Assembly (NCBI RefSeq): GCF_009602535.1
Contig: NZ_WIQI01000002.1
Coordinates: forward strand, 1 to 64,000
DNA: 64,000 bases
Source of the DNA: Ornithinicoccus halotolerans
GTDB taxonomy: Bacteria; Actinomycetota; Actinomycetes; Actinomycetales; Dermatophilaceae
Direction of reading: 5' to 3'
The translations under genes were made by a program, and so were the position numbers. Of the stretch, positions 17,613-25,964 are shown piece by piece. Each line of letters begins with the position of its first letter. The first letter of the stretch is position 1. The notes beneath the pieces are model-generated. The model had not been told where the DNA came from, ran no database searches, and saw only the letters and a list, made by a program, of their open reading frames with translations.

Positions 17613-18338
17613 ATGACGCTGGACCTGACCGCCTTCCGCGTGCTGAGCTTCGACTGCTACGGCACCCTCATCGACTGGGAGCAGGGGATCAGCGCGGTGC
17701 TGCTGCCCTGGGGCCGGGAGCAGGGGCTCGAGCACGACGGCGAGACGCTGCTGGAGACCTACGCCGGCCACGAGGCCGCGGTGATGCGCGAGCACCCGAC
17801 CTTCCGCTACCCCGACGTGCTCGCCGAGGCGTTCGGCCGTACGGGTGTGTCGCTCGGGGGTGAGGTGAGCCAGCCGTGGGCCGAGCGGCTCGGCGGGTCG
17901 GTGCCGGACTGGCCGGCGTTCCCGGACTCTGCTGACGCGCTCGCCCGGCTGCGCCGCCACTACGACCTGGTGATCGTGAGCAACGTGCACCGCGACGGGT
18001 TCGCGGGCAGCAACCGGCACCTGCGCGGCGAGTTCACCAGGGTCATCACCGCCGAGGACGTCGGGGCCTACAAGCCGGCCGACCCGCACTTCGACGCGCT
18101 CGATGGTGCGCTGCAGGAGCTGGGCGTGGGCCGGGAGCAGCTGCTGCACGTGGCGCAGAGCCTCTTCCACGACCACGTGCCCGCCCGTCGGCGCGGCCTG
18201 TCCTCGGTCTGGATCAACCGGCGCCATGACCGGCCCGGCTGGGGGGCCACCCCTGAGCCGGCGGAGGCGTGGAGCTACGACGCGGAGTACCCCTCCATGG
18301 CCGCCTTCGCCGACGAGGTCGACCGCCAGCACGGGTAG
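17613..18338 (+). CDS. HAD-superfamily hydrolase, haloacid dehalogenase type II-like
   Basis: The 241-residue protein shows HAD motif I DCYGTLID with nucleophile Asp14, motif II in VIVSNVHRDG, the motif III lysine in AYKPADPHF (about 154), and a cap domain between. The layout is that of type II haloacid dehalogenases, but many such proteins are phosphatases, and the Asn/Ser pattern alone does not settle it. It begins one base after the symporter stop, so it belongs to the same operon. Confidence 0.8.
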   Translation: MTLDLTAFRVLSFDCYGTLIDWEQGISAVLLPWGREQGLEHDGETLLETYAGHEAAVMREHPTFRYPDVLAEAFGRTGVSLGGEVSQPWAERLGGSVPDWPAFPDSADALARLRRHYDLVIVSNVHRDGFAGSNRHLRGEFTRVITAEDVGAYKPADPHFDALDGALQELGVGREQLLHVAQSLFHDHVPARRRGLSSVWINRRHDRPGWGATPEPAEAWSYDAEYPSMAAFADEVDRQHG

Positions 18339-18391
18339 CGGCGGCGTCTGCCACACTGCTGGCGACAGGGTTCCAGCGAAGGAGGTGGCCC

Positions 18392-19507
18392 GTGCGCGTT
18401 GGCGTGCCCAGGGAAGTCAAGGTCCACGAGTACCGGGTGGCGATCACGCCGCCTGGCGTGCATGAGCTCGTGCAGCACGGCCACGAGGTGGTGATCGAGC
18501 AGGGGGCCGGCGCGGGGTCCTCGATCAGCGACGAGGACTTCGTCGCGGCGGGGGCGACCATCCTCCAGACTGCCGACGAGGTCTGGGAGCAGGCCGAGAT
18601 GGTGCTCAAGGTCAAGGAGCCGATCGAGGAGGAGTACCACCGGCTCCGGGAGGACCTGGTGCTGTTCACCTACCTGCACCTGGCCGCCTCCGAGCCCTGC
18701 ACCAAGGCGCTGCTGGAGGCGGGGACGACCGCGATCGCCTACGAGACGGTGCAGCGCCCGGACGGCGCGCTGCCGTTGCTGTACCCGATGAGCGAGGTCG
18801 CCGGGTGCCTGGCCCCGCAGGTCGGAGCCCACACCCTCATGCGCGCCCAGGGCGGCCGTGGCGTGCTCATGGGTGGTGTCAGTGGGGTGCGCGCCGCCGA
18901 CGTCGTCGTGATCGGCGCCGGTGTCTCCGGCTCGAACGCCGTCGCCATGGCCACCGGCCTGTGGGGTGACGTCACGGTGCTCGACACCAACGTCGACAAG
19001 CTGCGCGCCGTGGACCGCCAGTACGAGGGCCGGGTCCGCACCGTCATCGCCAACGCCTACGAGATCGAGCACGCGGTGCTGCGGGCCGACCTGGTCATCG
19101 GGGCGGTCCTGGTGGCCGGCGCCAAGGCGCCGACGCTGGTCTCCAACGAGCTGGTGTCGCGGATGCGACCGGGCAGCGTCCTGGTTGACATCTCGATCGA
19201 CCAGGGCGGCTGCTTCGAGGACTCCCGCCCCACGACCCACGCCGAGCCGACCTTCCAGGTGCACGACTCGGTCTTCTACTGCGTGGCGAACATGCCGGGG
19301 GCGGTGCCGCACACCTCCACGTACGCACTGAACAACGTCACGCTGCCTTACACGGTGGCCCTGGCGGACAAGGGCTGGCGGCAGGCGCTGGCCGACGACC
19401 CGGTGCTCGCGCCGGGGCTCAATACCCACGCCGGCCAGGTCACCAACGAGCCGGTCGCGACGGCGCACGGCCTGTCCGCCGTGCCCGCTGAGCAGGTCCT
19501 CGGCTGA
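18392..19507 (+). CDS. ald: Alanine dehydrogenase
   Basis: Alanine dehydrogenase interconverts L-alanine and pyruvate with NAD. The 371 residues match the family length and show RVGVPREVKVHEYRVAITP at the N-terminus, KVKEPIEEEY, the Rossmann segment VVVIGAGVSGSNAVAMATGL, and the DISIDQGGCFEDSRPTTH signature. GTG 18392 has AAGGAGG six bases upstream; the open frame extends further up but without family similarity. It lies 53 bases after the HAD gene, so it may be co-transcribed with the catabolic locus or have its own promoter. Confidence 0.94.
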   Translation: MRVGVPREVKVHEYRVAITPPGVHELVQHGHEVVIEQGAGAGSSISDEDFVAAGATILQTADEVWEQAEMVLKVKEPIEEEYHRLREDLVLFTYLHLAASEPCTKALLEAGTTAIAYETVQRPDGALPLLYPMSEVAGCLAPQVGAHTLMRAQGGRGVLMGGVSGVRAADVVVIGAGVSGSNAVAMATGLWGDVTVLDTNVDKLRAVDRQYEGRVRTVIANAYEIEHAVLRADLVIGAVLVAGAKAPTLVSNELVSRMRPGSVLVDISIDQGGCFEDSRPTTHAEPTFQVHDSVFYCVANMPGAVPHTSTYALNNVTLPYTVALADKGWRQALADDPVLAPGLNTHAGQVTNEPVATAHGLSAVPAEQVLG

Positions 19508-19803
19508 GGCGAACGCTTTCCAGACCTTCCTGGCGCCCTGCTGATTCCTTCGTTACTGGAACGTGACCTAATCGTGAAGGATACTTGAGCATCATGCCGC
19601 AGTGTTGTCCATGTCGAGGTCGAGTCCTCAGGGACGTGGACGACGGCCTCGACGCAGGTCCGGCAGGGACACGGCGAGCCAGATCCGGAACAGGGCAACC
19701 GCGCAAGCGGAGTTCCGACTGGGGAGCCCCCGAGCTGAGGCTGAACGCGGGTTGTGGAGGCGAAGACCACCGTGGGGCCCCGTCAGTCAGCCGAGGACCG
19801 AGT
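19508..19803 (+). other. Gap after ald; possible structured RNA
   Basis: No convincing protein gene lies here. A promoter-like GATACT is at 19580-19585. Several stem-loops follow: GTCGAGG/CCTCGAC near 19613-19652, and a hairpin at 19686-19717 in which CGGAAC pairs with GTTCCG around an asymmetric loop and an inner CCGC-GCAA-GCGG stem with a GNRA tetraloop. A strong GC hairpin at 19804-19839 closes the stretch. The layout would suit an untranslated RNA of about 250 bases, but I recognise no family. Confidence 0.25.
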
Positions 19804-19839
19804 GCGGGACGCGGGGCCGAGCGGGGCCCCGCGTCCCGC
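19804..19839 (+). terminator. Very stable GC hairpin, likely terminator
   Basis: A 15-base-pair uninterrupted stem (GCGGGACGCGGGGCC with its complement) encloses a six-base loop. There is no T-tract, as is common for actinobacterial terminators. It could end ald or an RNA gene in the gap. Confidence 0.5.
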
Positions 19840-19894
19840 CATGTCTGCGTCGGTCGACGCACCAGTTCGGCGCACCCGGCCTCGGCCGTGAGAA

Positions 19895-19927
19895 AGCCCG
19901 CCCGGAGGAGCTCCGTCCGGGCGGGCT
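19895..19927 (-). terminator. Terminator of the beta-propeller gene
   Basis: AGCCCGCCCGGA (19895-19906) pairs perfectly with TCCGGGCGGGCT (19916-19927), a 12-base-pair stem with a short loop. Read on the reverse strand it lies about 50 bases past the stop of the propeller gene and is followed by TTTCTC, so it fits a rho-independent terminator for that gene. Confidence 0.7.
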
Positions 19928-19974
19928 GTTCCCTGCTCCCCTGGGCGCGGCACGCGCCCCGGCGCGTCAGGACA

Positions 19975-21105
19975 TCACGGTGTCCCGTGGAAGACTGCGA
20001 TCCCGTGCTGTGGGATGCCGGCCACCCACCCGAAGTCGCCACCCACGAGGACGCGGTCACTGGCAAGATCGATCGACCAGGGGCCCATGTTTCCACCCAG
20101 GTGCGGGTCCCAGCTGGTCAGCTGCCCGTCCAGCGTGATGGAGGCCAGCAGGTTCCGCTTTGCCTTGAAGGTGTTGATGTTGCGGAAGTGTCCCCCGAAG
20201 TACACCTCGGTATCTGACACCGCGATGGCCTGGGTGTCACCTCCCGTCTTGATCGCATAGACCGGGCTGCTCGAGACCGCGGGGTCGTAGGCGTAGAGGT
20301 TGTTGTCCGTGGTGGAGAAGAAGAACCGGGAGCCGTCCGGGCTCAGCCCCACTGCGAGGCCGACCCCACCACGCTGCGGATTGAAGTCGGTCGCCTCGCC
20401 AGTGCTGGCCAGCACCTCGGCGGCACCGTTGCGGTCTTGAGCGCCGATCCGGTTGAACCCACCGGTCGCGTAGACCTTGGTGCCGTCCGGAGAGACAGCG
20501 ATGTCCTTGACGGTCCACGCGGGCCAGGGGTTGAAGGGCTTGAAGACCTGAGCCGTGGACACGTCGAGCGCCGCCAGCCGGCGACGAGCCACGTCGGCGA
20601 TCGAGGTGAAGGTGCCGGCCGCGTAGAGCCTGTCCCCGGAGACCTCCACCGCGTAGACGATGCCGTTGGTGTCAGCCCGCCAGTCCACGAGCCCGCCGCT
20701 TACCGACAGCGCCGCCAGCGCGGCACGTGGTGCCCCGTTGATGTGGGCGAACTCCCCTCCGACGAAGACGGTCGTGCCATCGGAACTGCCGTCGATGGCA
20801 CGCACCACGCCGTCCACCGATGGGGCGAAGGTGGGGTCGACGGTGCCGTCGGCGCGCAGCGCTGCCAAGTTCTGCCGTGGCTGGTTGCCCACGGCGGTGA
20901 ACTCGCCCCCGATGATGGTGAGACCACCCACCTGGGCCACTGCGTACACGACCCCGTTGGTTTGTGCGGTGCGGGTGTGCTGGTCGGAGACGGCTGCCGA
21001 CGAGGGAAGCGCTCCGGTGAGGACCAGTCCCACGGCCAGGAGGAGGGAAGTGAGCAGTCGCCCCGTCCCACGACGCGATCGAGCAGGCAGCTGTGTGGAC
21101 TCCAT
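19975..21105 (-). CDS. Secreted beta-propeller (delta-60 repeat-like) protein
   Basis: The 376-residue product has a signal peptide (basic start, hydrophobic LLTSLLLAVGLVLTGAL, cleavage after SSAA) and then repeated units of the form GGEFTAVGNQPRQNLAAL, GGEFAHINGAPRAALAAL, AGTFTSIADVARRRLAAL and GGHFRNINTFKAKRNLLASI. Such repeats (delta-60/DUF5122 type) build beta-propellers. No catalytic site is evident; binding of surface polymer or protein is likely. It lies 59 bases after the response-regulator gene on the same strand. A paralogous propeller is encoded at 25965-27674. Confidence 0.82.
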   Translation of the reverse strand: MESTQLPARSRRGTGRLLTSLLLAVGLVLTGALPSSAAVSDQHTRTAQTNGVVYAVAQVGGLTIIGGEFTAVGNQPRQNLAALRADGTVDPTFAPSVDGVVRAIDGSSDGTTVFVGGEFAHINGAPRAALAALSVSGGLVDWRADTNGIVYAVEVSGDRLYAAGTFTSIADVARRRLAALDVSTAQVFKPFNPWPAWTVKDIAVSPDGTKVYATGGFNRIGAQDRNGAAEVLASTGEATDFNPQRGGVGLAVGLSPDGSRFFFSTTDNNLYAYDPAVSSSPVYAIKTGGDTQAIAVSDTEVYFGGHFRNINTFKAKRNLLASITLDGQLTSWDPHLGGNMGPWSIDLASDRVLVGGDFGWVAGIPQHGIAVFHGTP

Positions 21106-21164
21106 GACGTGACGCCTTCCCGGTGCGGGCTGGTGTTGCGGTGGTGAAGAAGGGGACTTGCGGG

Positions 21165-21851
21165 TCAGCCGCGGAGCCGGTAACCGACCCCGCGCACCGA
21201 TTCGACCAGCCTCGGTCCACCAACGGCTTCGATCTTGCTGCGTAGCCGACTGAGATGTGACTCCAGCGCGTGCGGTCCCAGCGGGCGACCGTCGCCGGCG
21301 TCGGACGTCAGCTCCTCCCGAGTGAGTACCTGCCGGGGATGGCGGGCCATCAGCAGCAGCAGGTTGAACTCGGTCTTGGTCAGCGGCACCGGGGTGCCGT
21401 GCACGTGGACCTCTCGGCGGGCGGGGTCGATGACGACGTCGACGACGCGGTACCTCTCGCCCTCCCGGTCCTCGGCCCGCTGGTCGACCAGGTAGCGGTG
21501 CATCGTGACGATGCGGGTACGCAGCCGCCGCCGCGAGGTGGGCAGACCCATCACGTCCAGCGCTCCAGCGTCGAGGACGATCGACTCGCCCTCCTCGTTG
21601 AGGTCACCGACCAGGGCCAGGACGGACTGGTGCTGCTGAGCCAGCCGCCGCACCAGGTCCAGGACGTCCACCGTGAGCCGCGCGGACTGCACGATCACCA
21701 TGGCCGGGTCGACGTCGAGGCGCTCCAGCGCGGCCGTGTCTGGCGCGAGTACGCGGTAGGGGACGGCGACGTCCATCAGGAGGGCGGTGGTCTCCGAGAG
21801 CGCGGCGGCTTCCGCCCCCACGGGGATGAGCGCCACGGGGTGCTCCGCCAT
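21165..21851 (-). CDS. OmpR/PhoB-type regulator with degenerate receiver domain
   Basis: The C-terminal half is a clear OmpR-type winged helix (VPLTKTEFNLLLLMARHPRQ, LESHLSRLRSKIEAVGG, VESVRGVGYRLRG). The N-terminal half has receiver-like length and fold pattern, but the segment where the phosphorylated aspartate should lie reads DPAMVIVQSAR, and the conserved lysine loop reads VMGLPTSRRR. It is probably not controlled by ordinary phosphorylation, and no histidine kinase gene is adjacent. ATG 21851 is chosen; GTG 21896 with GGGAG upstream is also possible. It probably controls the surrounding secreted-protein genes. Confidence 0.8.
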   Translation of the reverse strand: MAEHPVALIPVGAEAAALSETTALLMDVAVPYRVLAPDTAALERLDVDPAMVIVQSARLTVDVLDLVRRLAQQHQSVLALVGDLNEEGESIVLDAGALDVMGLPTSRRRLRTRIVTMHRYLVDQRAEDREGERYRVVDVVIDPARREVHVHGTPVPLTKTEFNLLLLMARHPRQVLTREELTSDAGDGRPLGPHALESHLSRLRSKIEAVGGPRLVESVRGVGYRLRG

Positions 21852-21939
21852 TGCGACCCCCTGCCCCGGGTGCTCTGGAAACGGTTCGGCTGCCACGGTC
21901 TGCTCCCACCTGTCGAAGCGGCCCCATCTTTACGATCCC

Positions 21940-21969
21940 TTGGGGTAGCGCTTACTAGCGCTTTATACT
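21940..21969 (+). promoter_or_regulatory. Promoter with tandem TAGCGCTT repeats
   Basis: TTGGGG (21940-21945) and TATACT (21964-21969) are 18 bases apart. The spacer holds two copies of TAGCGCTT (21946-21953 and 21956-21963) with a period of 10 bases, the arrangement that OmpR/PhoB-type dimers bind. The repeats lie directly upstream of the regulator gene and about 170 bases ahead of the rightward exported-protein genes. Confidence 0.5.
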
Positions 21970-22139
21970 TGCGGAGCCGCTACCTCGAGCGCAAGAGCAA
22001 ATCGAGAATTCCCTTCGCTCGGTGACGCCGGGAGGTCGGCTTCCTCACGGGTCGCTCGCCCTCAGGGCCGCTGAAGGTCAAGTTTTCCTCTAGACTGAGG
22101 CGATCAGTTGGCGGCTGTTGCACTGGAGCGGACGGGGGA

Positions 22140-23012
22140 GTGGTGTTCAGGGTTCGAGCAGCGGTCGTGTGCGCCCTGGTGTCAGCTGCCTCAACCCTGG
22201 TCCCGCTCCCGGCGCAGGCGGAGAGGCCCCCAGTCGATGTGGTGCTTGACCTGCGCCCACCAGCGGACGCCGCGTCAGGGCAGACCGTCGACACGTTGGA
22301 GCAGCACGGAACCGCGCGTGTGGACGTCTCGGTCGGGACGCTGGACGGCGGGTCGGCCCAGTGGGCGGACCATCCAGTAGGCGGCCTGGTCGTCGATTTC
22401 CCCCAGCCGACCTCAGACGTGCTTGTGCCGCGAGCCGTTCTGGCAGTGCGTGACCTGGGGGCGCCCGACGGCACTCAGGGGGGTGACGCCTTCAGCCCTG
22501 GCCGCCGGTCCTTCAGCTTCGGCGCTGACTTCCGTCCCAGCCTGCTCCAGAGGGGCCGCTACGACGACGGGGACAACGTCATCCAGCGGGGACTCGCCTC
22601 GGACGCAAGCCAGTACAAGCTTGAGATCTCCGGGGGGCGCGTCGCCTGCTACGTCACTGGCTCCCGTGGCACCCTAGGGATACACGTCGGAGATTCCGTG
22701 GATCCCCGTGCGTGGTATACCGCCCGCTGCAGCCGGCTGGGGGAGGCCATCGTTCTTTGGGTGGCTGAGCATCGGCCCGACGGGTCCGTCCAGGCGCAGT
22801 CCCGCACCCGGCACGGGCTGCTCGGAGAGGTGGCCTGGGACAGCGACGGGCCGCCAGTTGCGATCGGGGGAAAGCTCGGGGCGACTGGTGAGCTCGTCCG
22901 CTCCGCGACTGACCAGCTCAATGGTCACGCTGGCCGGCCCGTGATCGTGCTCGACAGCACGCTCGCACTGGAGTGCGAATGGTCCGCGTGTCCGTATGCT
23001 GTTGCGCTATGA
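22140..23012 (+). CDS. Exported protein, concanavalin-like fold suspected (paralogue 1)
   Basis: The 290-residue product has a signal peptide (AAVVCALVSAASTLVPLPAQA) and no recognised catalytic motif. Its second half (DDGDNVIQRGLASDASQYKL through GELVRSATDQLNGHAGRPVI) closely resembles the next protein. The spacing of strands and the phrase RSFSFGADFRP suggest a LamG/concanavalin-like sandwich, so carbohydrate binding is plausible. GTG 22140 or 22143 follows GGGGGAG. It overlaps the next gene (ATGA). Confidence 0.68.
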   Translation: MVFRVRAAVVCALVSAASTLVPLPAQAERPPVDVVLDLRPPADAASGQTVDTLEQHGTARVDVSVGTLDGGSAQWADHPVGGLVVDFPQPTSDVLVPRAVLAVRDLGAPDGTQGGDAFSPGRRSFSFGADFRPSLLQRGRYDDGDNVIQRGLASDASQYKLEISGGRVACYVTGSRGTLGIHVGDSVDPRAWYTARCSRLGEAIVLWVAEHRPDGSVQAQSRTRHGLLGEVAWDSDGPPVAIGGKLGATGELVRSATDQLNGHAGRPVIVLDSTLALECEWSACPYAVAL

Positions 23013-23899
23013 GTCGTTGTGGGACGACCAGACGACGGGCGCTGCCGGTCATGCTTCTGTCCGTGGCAGCGGCGGCGGGAGGTTGCGCCCTCGCTGAGCC
23101 CGACGATGGTGGGTCTCCTCCGAGCGGCTCGGCGGGCAGGGTAACCAGCCCGCCGCCTGGTGTGACGAGCGCTACAACGACAACACCTGCACCCACGGTC
23201 GAACTACAGCTTGCCTTGCCGTTTGACGCCCGCGTGGGGGCGATCGTCGAGCGCATCGAGCAGCTCGGCAGTGCTGACGTCCAGGTCGACGTCGTGAGCC
23301 TCCGCGACGGTGCAGTGCGGGTCGCCCCCGACCGGTCGGGCGAGCCCGCCTTCGGTCTCCCCCCGTTTCAAGACGTGCCCAACCCGCCGCGTGCGGCGAT
23401 TCGCGTCACCCCCTTGGACGACGCGCTGACGCCGGGTAATCGGGACTTCACCATGTCAGTAGAGGCGAGGCTGGATGCTCGCTCAACGGGTAACCCGGTG
23501 GACAACGGGGACAACCTGCTGCAGCGGGGCCTGGCCTCGGATGAAAGCCAGTTCAAGATCGAGCTGGACAATGCCCGCCCGATGTGTCGGCTCCAAGGCT
23601 CCGAGGGTGCGGTTGAAGTCCGCGCGCACGACCGGGTGAAGGCCGGGACGTGGTACCGGATCACCTGCGTCCGGGAGGGCGACCTCCTGACCCTGAGCGT
23701 CACGACGCTCGTCGGCGCAGGATCACAGGAGGTGCAGAGCCGGGAGGTCACCGGGCCAGTGGGTGCCATCACCTGGAACCAGGCCACCCCGCCCCTCTCG
23801 GTTGGCGCCAAGTTCGCTCCAGGGGGCGAGCTGATCCGCTCGGCTACCGACCAGTTCAACGGTCAGGTTGCCAACCCGGTCCTCCGCATCGACGAGTAG
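23009..23899 (+). CDS. Lipoprotein, concanavalin-like fold suspected (paralogue 2)
   Basis: The 296-residue product begins MSRCGTTRRRALPVMLLS and has a lipobox AAGGC, so it should be lipid-anchored. After a Ser/Thr/Pro-rich linker it aligns with the upstream protein: NGDNLLQRGLASDESQFKIE and GELIRSATDQFNGQVANPVL. ATG 23009 overlaps the upstream stop, giving a coupled pair with one secreted and one anchored. No homologous enzyme is recognised. The role is probably in surface polymer recognition, by context. Confidence 0.7.
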   Translation: MSRCGTTRRRALPVMLLSVAAAAGGCALAEPDDGGSPPSGSAGRVTSPPPGVTSATTTTPAPTVELQLALPFDARVGAIVERIEQLGSADVQVDVVSLRDGAVRVAPDRSGEPAFGLPPFQDVPNPPRAAIRVTPLDDALTPGNRDFTMSVEARLDARSTGNPVDNGDNLLQRGLASDESQFKIELDNARPMCRLQGSEGAVEVRAHDRVKAGTWYRITCVREGDLLTLSVTTLVGAGSQEVQSREVTGPVGAITWNQATPPLSVGAKFAPGGELIRSATDQFNGQVANPVLRIDE

Positions 23900-24076
23900 T
23901 CGGGCCCTGTGGCTCCCGCCCAGGCACCCGCAGGAGATTGACGTTTGCTTGAGAAAAGGTTCGGATTTGGTCGCCCTCAAGCGAGGTCTTCTTAAGGTTG
24001 GGACTCGGCGGCGTGAACTCTCACCATACTGGACGTGCCCAGTCAAGCCCCGTGCCCCGAGCAAGAGAGCTTCTTC

Positions 24077-25891
24077 GTGCTACGCCTTCCCGTCCCTGCC
24101 CTGAGCCTGTTGGCTCTCCTTGCCTCCGCCTTCGCGAGTCCTGCCGTCGCCCACGCCGGGCCGGGTGTCCAGGTAGCGGCCAACTCGGCTGTCTCGTCAG
24201 TCGAACCCGTGGCGGCGTCCTCCTCGACCTCCGCCGCCGCGGTCACGGCAACAGCCGATGTCACAGGCTTCGGGGTAGCTCGTGACATCGCCTCCGCCTG
24301 GCCGACCGGTGTCGACCGCGTGTACGTGGTCTGTGCTGGGTGCTACTACGTGTCGACCGCGGCTGCCACGCAGGCCTCCTTGTTCGATGCCCCCACTCTG
24401 CTGACCCGGCAGGGCTCGCTGCCCGCGGAGACGGCCACAGCCCTTCGGCACCTGCAGCCCGAGCGTATCGTTGTCGTCGGGGGTGACGTCTCTGACGGCG
24501 TCCTCCAGGGACTGCGGAAGCACGCGAGGTCCGGCGTCGTGAACACGGTCACGGGCACGGGCCGGTACCAGATCGTGGCCAAGGTGGCTGGCCGGTTTCC
24601 TCAGCAGCGGCCACGCGCGATCGTCGCCAGCGGCCGCTATCCCAGACATGCTCTGGCCGGGGCCTATCTCGCTGGACGGCACAACCTCCCCCTGTTCCTC
24701 ACCGGGGGCGGCAAGCTGCACGATGCGGCTGTCAATCACCTCAATCGGCTGGGCGTCGGAGACATCCTGGTCGTGGGTAGCACGCGGATCGTGTCCAACA
24801 AGGTGGCCAGCCATGCCGCGTCGCTCAGTACGAGTGGCAAGGTGACCCGACGTTACGACGTCCGCGACCTCGTGGCTCAGGCCACGGCGACGTTCCCTGA
24901 GGGGGTTGGCGTCGAGCAGGCCGGCAGTTCGCTGACGCAGACGAGCCTGGTCTCTTCCGCGCTCTCGTCCGTCTTCGCCGGCTATGACCCCTCGACGGCG
25001 CCCGGGCTCGACACGCCGGAGCCGTCGCCCAGCCCAGGCACGTCCGTGAGTACCGGCTTCTACAACGGGATGGGCGGCACTGACGACGAGGCGCTCCTCG
25101 AGCTGCTCGGTGGCATGCCGCTGACGCACGCCGCTTCGTATTACACCTCGGGTGAGGTGAACGACTACTGGCCCAAGCCTCATGACCGGGAGCGGTTGGC
25201 CAACGGCACGACGTTGCTACTCGACATCCAGGCCAAGAACTGGCGGCGAGGCGGACCCGACTCCTTCATGGCGTGGCCCGACATCGCGGCCGGTAAGCAC
25301 GACGCGGAGATCCGGGACTGGGGTCGGAAGATGGCAGCCCTCGAGGGGGAGATCTGGTTCTCGTTCGACCAGGAGCCGGCGGTGAAGATGCACCACGGTA
25401 AGGTGCCCTCGCACTGGACGCCCGAGGACTATGCGGCCGCCAACCGTCGGATCTCCCGGCTCGTTCGCGCCGAGGCGCCCAACGTCAAGTTCACCTTCTG
25501 GGTCGGTGGCAGCCACCGGGACCTGATCCAGCGGGCATACCCAGGCGATGAGGCTGTCGACATCATCTGCTGGGACCCTTACGTGCATGCCGGGAAGTCT
25601 CCCGACATGACGCCCTACCAACTCTGGTCTAGCTTCAGCACCTGGCTTGACAGCCGCTCGTGGGGCAAGGGCAAGACCCGTGGCCTCTGCGAGACGGGTT
25701 TCGACAACAGGCACCCGGACGAGAAGGGTGCGGCCTTCTGGAAGCAGGCGCCCGAGGCCGCGCGCCGTCTGGACTTGGCGTTCGTGACCCTTTTCCACCG
25801 CAACTCCGGGCCACTGGGGAACTACACGATGGAGAACATGCCGCTGACGCGTCGCGCATACGCCCAGGCCATGCGGGACTTGCAGAACTGA
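24077..25891 (+). CDS. Cell-wall-binding repeat 2 / GH26-like glycosidase fusion, secreted
   Basis: After a signal peptide (LPVPALSLLALLASAFASPAVA) come about 250 residues of cell-wall-binding repeat 2 (RIVVVGGDVSDGVLQGL, RAIVASGRYPRHALAGAYLA, GDILVVGSTRIVS), then a domain resembling GH26 mannanases. FSFDQEPAVKMHH has a glutamate in the acid/base position and GLCETGFDN one in the nucleophile position. The enzyme would be held on the wall and cut a polysaccharide, perhaps the strain's own exopolymer. GTG 24077 suits the signal peptide; GTG 24035 is possible. Convergent with the next gene. Confidence 0.8.
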   Translation: MLRLPVPALSLLALLASAFASPAVAHAGPGVQVAANSAVSSVEPVAASSSTSAAAVTATADVTGFGVARDIASAWPTGVDRVYVVCAGCYYVSTAAATQASLFDAPTLLTRQGSLPAETATALRHLQPERIVVVGGDVSDGVLQGLRKHARSGVVNTVTGTGRYQIVAKVAGRFPQQRPRAIVASGRYPRHALAGAYLAGRHNLPLFLTGGGKLHDAAVNHLNRLGVGDILVVGSTRIVSNKVASHAASLSTSGKVTRRYDVRDLVAQATATFPEGVGVEQAGSSLTQTSLVSSALSSVFAGYDPSTAPGLDTPEPSPSPGTSVSTGFYNGMGGTDDEALLELLGGMPLTHAASYYTSGEVNDYWPKPHDRERLANGTTLLLDIQAKNWRRGGPDSFMAWPDIAAGKHDAEIRDWGRKMAALEGEIWFSFDQEPAVKMHHGKVPSHWTPEDYAAANRRISRLVRAEAPNVKFTFWVGGSHRDLIQRAYPGDEAVDIICWDPYVHAGKSPDMTPYQLWSSFSTWLDSRSWGKGKTRGLCETGFDNRHPDEKGAAFWKQAPEAARRLDLAFVTLFHRNSGPLGNYTMENMPLTRRAYAQAMRDLQN

Positions 25892-25916
25892 CTGTACGAG
25901 GGCGCCCGTCGACATG

Positions 25917-25948
25917 TGGGTGATGGGCGACCGGCTCACCATCACCCA
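25917..25948. terminator. Bidirectional terminator between convergent genes
   Basis: TGGGTGATGG (25917-25926) pairs perfectly with CCATCACCCA (25939-25948) around a 12-base loop, in the 73-base gap between two convergent stops. AAAG follows on the forward strand. Confidence 0.6.
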
Positions 25949-25964
25949 AAGTGCGTGCTCCTGA

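Noticed and set aside
19681-19760. Resemblance to a c-di-GMP (GEMM-I) riboswitch through CAGGGCAA and a GNRA loop
   Set aside because: The other conserved part (GACGCAAAGCC and the receptor stem) is missing, and no gene follows on that strand.
19585-20217. Open frame of 210 codons in the gap after ald
   Set aside because: It runs into the reverse-strand propeller gene and its terminator, has no good ribosome site and low-complexity Arg/Ser/Gly-rich sequence.
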